A DNA stretch of 64,000 nucleotides from Lyophyllum atratum (taxonomy: Eukaryota; Basidiomycota; Agaricomycetes; Agaricales; Lyophyllaceae), in the NCBI GenBank assembly GCA_014905825.1, contig JACGCN010000051.1, forward strand, positions 62,001 through 126,000. Reading direction: 5' to 3'. The notes beneath the pieces were generated by a model. The model was given only the letters and a program-made list of their open reading frames with translations, did not search any database and had not been told where the DNA came from. Position 1 is the stretch's first letter. Every line of letters starts with the position of its first letter. The position numbers were made by a program, and so were the translations under genes. Below, piece after piece: positions 59,776 to 64,000 of this stretch.

Positions 59776-62015
59776 ATGTTACAGGCACCAGAGACACGCA
59801 CCCATCACGCTCATGAAGAACAAGCACTTCTTCCTGGTCCCAGTCGTAGGAAGTCCCGGCACAGAACTCCCAGAGTTTTCTTGCCGACGTTTACGAAATG
59901 GAAAGCAAATCCATACTGGTCTGTCATTAGCCCTCTGCTCAGTTTGTGCTGCTTATTCATCGTCATGCAGGTTGCTCCCTATCGTTCTGGTAGCATCCAT
60001 GTCGGTTCGTGCATGCCTCCGGTAACGCGTTTGAAATAACCCACGCCAATCTAGCGCGGCATCACCATGTCCCCCCGCATCCAAGTGTACAAAGCAATTG
60101 CTTGTCGCATCCTCAACGCCAAGGATGATTCACCTGGACTCGACGGTCATCCGTTTCCGTCCGCCACTGTTGATTGTTCGGGATCCGCTGTTCAGGCTCG
60201 TGCTGCGAGGATACAAGCATGTAAGCTAGAAATGATTTGTTTCGCCTCGTTGTGTTCACCTGGTGCGCAGCCGTGACGACCCTGATGAATGCGTTGAGTG
60301 CAATTACAACTGGTTATTGGAGTCGGCTCGGAGACGTCCGCGGAAGAAAGATTGTCTTCGCCTTGTTCCTTCTTGGGGCAATAGCCATGTAAGTCTCAAG
60401 AAGATGTTCCTTGCCGGTCCACACCAAACCATATCGCAGGGAGTCATTCTATCTTCTTGTTATGGAGCCTGATTCGCTCTTCGGCCGTCACGCTGAAAAG
60501 TTCATATTGGTCGGCCCCATTTTAGAAGGCTTGATTGGTGGTCTGTCGGCCTTCAACGGGGTCGTGCACGCGTGAGCAGAATTCAGTTTCGTCTCCGACT
60601 CTATCTCAATAAAAGTTAGTTATACATCAGATTGCACACCACATGGATCACGGTATGTGCGCTCAATGGACCTCTGAAATCTTCTCGACTTGAGGTTCCC
60701 AGGTCCAAAATCTTCTCCACGATACAAGGCATTGTGTTTGTTGGTCTGGCAGCAGGGCCATGGGTAAATTTATCTATTTATCTGAATGTTACACATGCCA
60801 ACATGACCTCATACAGTTCAGTGGTTTTGTACTACCAGAAACCGCGGTCCTGGAAGTAAACGACGCATTCTTCCTCAGTATAGGTCTTCTAGCGGCCACA
60901 TTTTTCTATGTCGTCTTCATATGTCCAGAATCGCGGCAGCCGCCCGCGCAAGAGTATGAAATATCAAACGCAGAAACTCCTTTATTCAAGACATCTCCCA
61001 ATCTCCTCATTCGCCGATACACGCGTCAAATCATGTCTGCGTTGGTTATTCCCATTACCATGTTCGCACCGCGGCCTATACCCGGCAAATCGCGGAAGAA
61101 CTACAATCTCTCGTTGTTGGGGGCAGCACTCTTTCTTTATCTCATTTCTACTGTGTGTGGTTCCACTCTTTTTCTAATGTGTCCCGATACTTACCCGATT
61201 AAATAGGCTGTATACTCAAGCAAATACATGTACGCACAACACGTCTATTCTTGGACGGCTGCACAGGTAGCTTGTATAACTGTCGGCGAGAAGAGTGACC
61301 TGACTAGATCCTACAGCTCGGCTATTACATGTCACTCCTGTGGATTTCGAGAGCCTTCAACCTTCTTGTTTTTCTTCCAAGTACGTGCCTAGTACCTTTT
61401 ATAGAGAGTTCAGGAAAGACTCATGAGTTCAACAGTTGTCATATCCTACCTGAAGCCCAAGACCTCCGTACCAGGCGCCCCTTCTGATCCAGTGCACATC
61501 GCCGCAGAGATGAAGTTTGACAAACGTCTTGCTCAGGCATCTCTTGCCATTGATGGGATGGCAGATGCACTTGTTGCCCTGGTCCCGACATCTTCGCAAG
61601 TCACATACATCGGCCTTTCGTGTCTTTCATCATTCACATCCGGTGGAAATCCTGCACTACATTCACTGGGCGCGGTCTGTCTCCATGCTTGTGGCTATGG
61701 CTCCGAAGTTGGAGCATTATTTGGCGGCATAGCAGTCCTGTCCGCCATTGCCCACATCTTCTCAGTTCGTATTCTTTCCATGCTCTGGTTCTTTTGGTGA
61801 CTTACTTTACTCCTCATTGTTAGCCTTACATCTTTGCTATCACATACGCGTCGACGGTAGCATATTTCCCTAAGGCAATATTCGTTCTCGCTGCAGGGCT
61901 GTTAGCTTGCGCCGTACTCCTACTCAGCGGTATAAATACGCGACCAGAAGACGTCGTAATCCGCGAACCGTCAGTTGCTGATGGCGAGGAAGAAGAGCAG
62001 GAGTTGGAGGGCTAA
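59776..62015 (+). CDS. Major facilitator superfamily transporter (copy 2)
   Basis: A multi-exon gene related to the one at 50622-53068. It opens MLQAPETRTHHAHEEQALLPG and the first introns fall at matching places: after the Trp-containing PYW, and before RGITMSPRIQVY. Further landmarks are ILEGLIGGLSAFN, YTSDCTPHGSRSKIFSTI (assembled from three exons), FVGLAAGPW, YAQHVYSWTAAQ-LGYYMSL and FPKAIFVLAAGLL. It ends in an acidic EEEEQELEG tail. Sequence divergence from copy 1 is large, so the duplication is old. The short exon spanning the TSDCTPHGSR motif is supported by both phases. Substrate unknown. Confidence 0.8.
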
Positions 62016-62419
62016 TACGTTCGTGCAGCAGCTCTGCCAAGTGGTGTCGCGCATACAGCGTAATGTAACTGTGTTTTCGATATATGCAGCTCTTTATCGA
62101 CGAGCTGCAGCGATAAGTTTTGTACCAGATGCTTGCCATGTACACTATATAAATCCTTGATTAATAGGTGTTGATACCCTGTAAACCGGTTACGAACTAC
62201 ATAGAATAAATCGTGTCTTCTGCGTCCTTTCCGGTGCTATCGAACCATCCTCAAGTAACAACATTTGGCAAAAGATTCGACCCCTTGAGTATGAGTTTCT
62301 ATATTTAGCCTATCCACGTGACAGCCTACAACTGGTTTGACGTGCCAATTTGTCAGCGGGCTTGAACTGTCTTCTTGAGGGCCTCCATACGACCAACGTA
62401 CTTACGACGGTAATCAACC

Positions 62420-63457
62420 ATGTCCGGTCTCAAGTCGTATCTCGCCGAAAAATACATGTCTGGGCCGAAAGCAGACGCCATTCTTGCGAGAACAGCTCCT
62501 CAAAAGAAGAAGAAACGCAAAGCCACGACATCGGTGCCCGTCGCCTCCTTACCAAATCTCCGGGACGACGATGGCGGCTGGGGTGCTGAGGAGAAGGAAG
62601 AAATTGACGATTCCGCGGAAGCAATCGTTGCCAGTGACCGAGGCTTCAAGAAACGGAAGGTTGCCCCGACAGAACAAGGAGCAGGTTGGGCAGTCGTGCG
62701 GGAAGGCATCAAGGAGGAAAGCCCCCCGCCTGCTGCTGATGAGCAGCCTGTAGTGGTGGAGGACCAAAAGCCCTTTGCTGGGGGTCTGATGACAGCCACG
62801 CAGCTTCAGAAGACAATGTCGAAGAAGGATTTTACCCCAACTGTCACTGCGGAGGAGATTGCCCAGGCGCAGGAGACAATATACCGAGACGCCAGTGGGA
62901 AGAAGATTGACACAAAGGCTGCGCGGGCTGAGGCAGCGCGTCTAAAACGAGAGCGGGAAGAGAAGGAGGCGCAGAAGATGGAATGGGGGAAGGGTCTGGT
63001 GCAACGGGAGGGGAAGGAGAAACAGAGACTGGAATTAGAGAAGCAGAAAGGGAGGAAATTTGCCCGCCACGCGGACGATGTGGACCTCAACGAAGACCTA
63101 AAGGCGAAGGAGCTGTGGAACGATCCCGCGGCAGCATTCTTAAGCGTCAGTCATTCATAGGGCTCTTATGATCTCGTTTTCTGATCACATAGCCCAACTA
63201 CATAGAAAAGGAAAGCCAAGGGTCCTCGGAAGCCTGAATACAATGGACCTCCACCACCGCCTAACCGCTTCGGAATCAAGCCTGGGTATAGATGGGATGG
63301 CGTCGGTTGGTACACGTTGACCAAGTTTCCTCTCTCTCGCTGACATCTCATCTTAATAGATCGGGGGACTGGGTTCGAGAAGAAACTGTTCCAGAGCAAG
63401 AACGAGCGGAAGCGGCAAGGATTGGAGAGTTACCAATGGAGGTCAGAAGATATGTAG
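62420..63457 (+). CDS. BUD13: Pre-mRNA splicing factor Bud13 (RES complex)
   Basis: Exons 62420-63145, 63206-63305 and 63360-63457; 307 aa. Bud13 with Snu17 and Pml1 forms the RES complex that holds pre-mRNA in the activated spliceosome. The N-terminus [15 protein letters not shown] fits family starts, the middle is charged and disordered, and the C-terminus has the conserved [23 protein letters not shown] stretch. The sequence [14 protein letters not shown] segment reads [13 protein letters not shown], also typical. The second acceptor is CATAG at 63205, chosen over an earlier TAG because it yields [14 protein letters not shown] in frame. All junctions are consistent and the gene appears intact. 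Confidence 0.9.
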
Positions 63458-64000
63458 ATGCGAGTCAACGATTACCGCACCTTGGACCCTGTCCCTTACG
63501 AAGTCGTGTGCCGATGTTTCGTGAGTGACGGTGCATTTCACTCAAACGTTCCCTCACGAATGCATCTGTAGAGCTGGACTCTATGCCAGCACCTATGCTA
63601 AGTATGCTGTGCCATAGAGCACAAGCAACAGGCACACCTTCTCGAGCATGTCAAGTCCTCAGTTGGCACTCGCCGAGGCCCGCTGTATGCCGTTGTGCAT
63701 GCAAGACTATACCCCATTCCTGCATATATGTGTTCACACAGTGTCGGGATGGCATCTTGATGGCAACTCCTGCATTCGAAGTCGTAGCGTCTAGATGACA
63801 TGGCAGCATCAACATAGAATCTACTTCTACTTATATATTATGCAAGTTAAGTCTGTTGATGATCTCCAGCAAGGTCTCAACTGTCCCGCGCACAACCGCG
63901 CCGGAAAAAGATCTGTGCTTGGGATGTTTGTGCTAGACGCGGCGTCACGTATGCACCACATGGACGAACGCACGTTCGTCCCTTCCTTCCGCTCTCAATT
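63458..64000. other. Distal end of window, no gene called
   Basis: Contains the BUD13 3' flank. Short frames near 63580-63800 on both strands lack motifs. A gene beginning beyond 64000 could have its promoter here. Confidence 0.35.

Noticed and set aside
1..64000. Bacterial-style operons, CRISPR arrays or a secondary-metabolite cluster
   Set aside because: All supported genes are intron-rich eukaryotic genes of unrelated function; no backbone synthase or regular direct-repeat array was seen.

Overview
The window is nuclear DNA from a filamentous basidiomycete, most likely a wood-associated agaricomycete (Polyporales-like). The evidence is dense genes on both strands, each cut by many 45-80 bp GT-AG introns; a CBM1-GH5 endoglucanase; a CFEM protein; an agaricomycete-type secreted protein; and transposon debris resembling sequences common in Agaricomycetes. 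No bacterial, viral or organellar segment was seen. Gene models below were spliced by hand: each junction was checked for GT/AG (or GC/AG) ends, reading phase and family conservation. Exon coordinates are firm where listed and approximate elsewhere.

Layout. 1-3.0 kb: SVF1 (cut by the window edge) and mitochondrial protease OMA1. 3.0-5.2 kb: gene-poor, with an ~0.8 kb DNA transposon derivative (44-bp terminal inverted repeats, TTA target duplication). 5.2-9 kb: a CFEM protein and a 13-exon secreted protein with an internal exon-set duplication. 9-11.3 kb: gene-poor, with a decayed APH-type kinase. 11.3-22.4 kb: cytochrome oxidase subunit (COX4), a 21-exon Ca2+/H+ exchanger, an SGNH esterase, uridine kinase (URK1), tRNA thiolation factor NCS2 and an AIG2-like protein. 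23.6-29.6 kb: a mitochondrial-type unknown protein diverging from a PPN2-like phosphatase, then metacaspase MCA1. 29.6-32.3 kb: gene-poor, with a 445-bp foldback sequence and a second 35-bp inverted duplication around a possible 66-aa gene. 32.3-50 kb: SRS2 helicase, an HSP20-domain protein, an unknown nuclear-type protein, methionyl-tRNA synthetase with a WHEP tail, an OPT transporter, a SARAF-like protein and the endoglucanase. 50.6-63.5 kb: two related MFS transporters flanking MED19 and an IVY1-like protein, then BUD13.

Most genes are single-copy housekeeping functions (mitochondria, tRNA modification and charging, transcription, splicing, DNA repair) with a few secreted or transport genes for a saprotroph. 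They do not form a pathway cluster. Several pairs share short divergent promoters (24696-24827, 21426-21623, 43020-43238). I see no clear new multi-gene system. The most unusual signals are the exchanger with a replaced exchange-site glutamate and an 8-nt microexon, the foldback and inverted-repeat island at 30.7-32.2 kb, and the duplicated exon block in the secreted gene.
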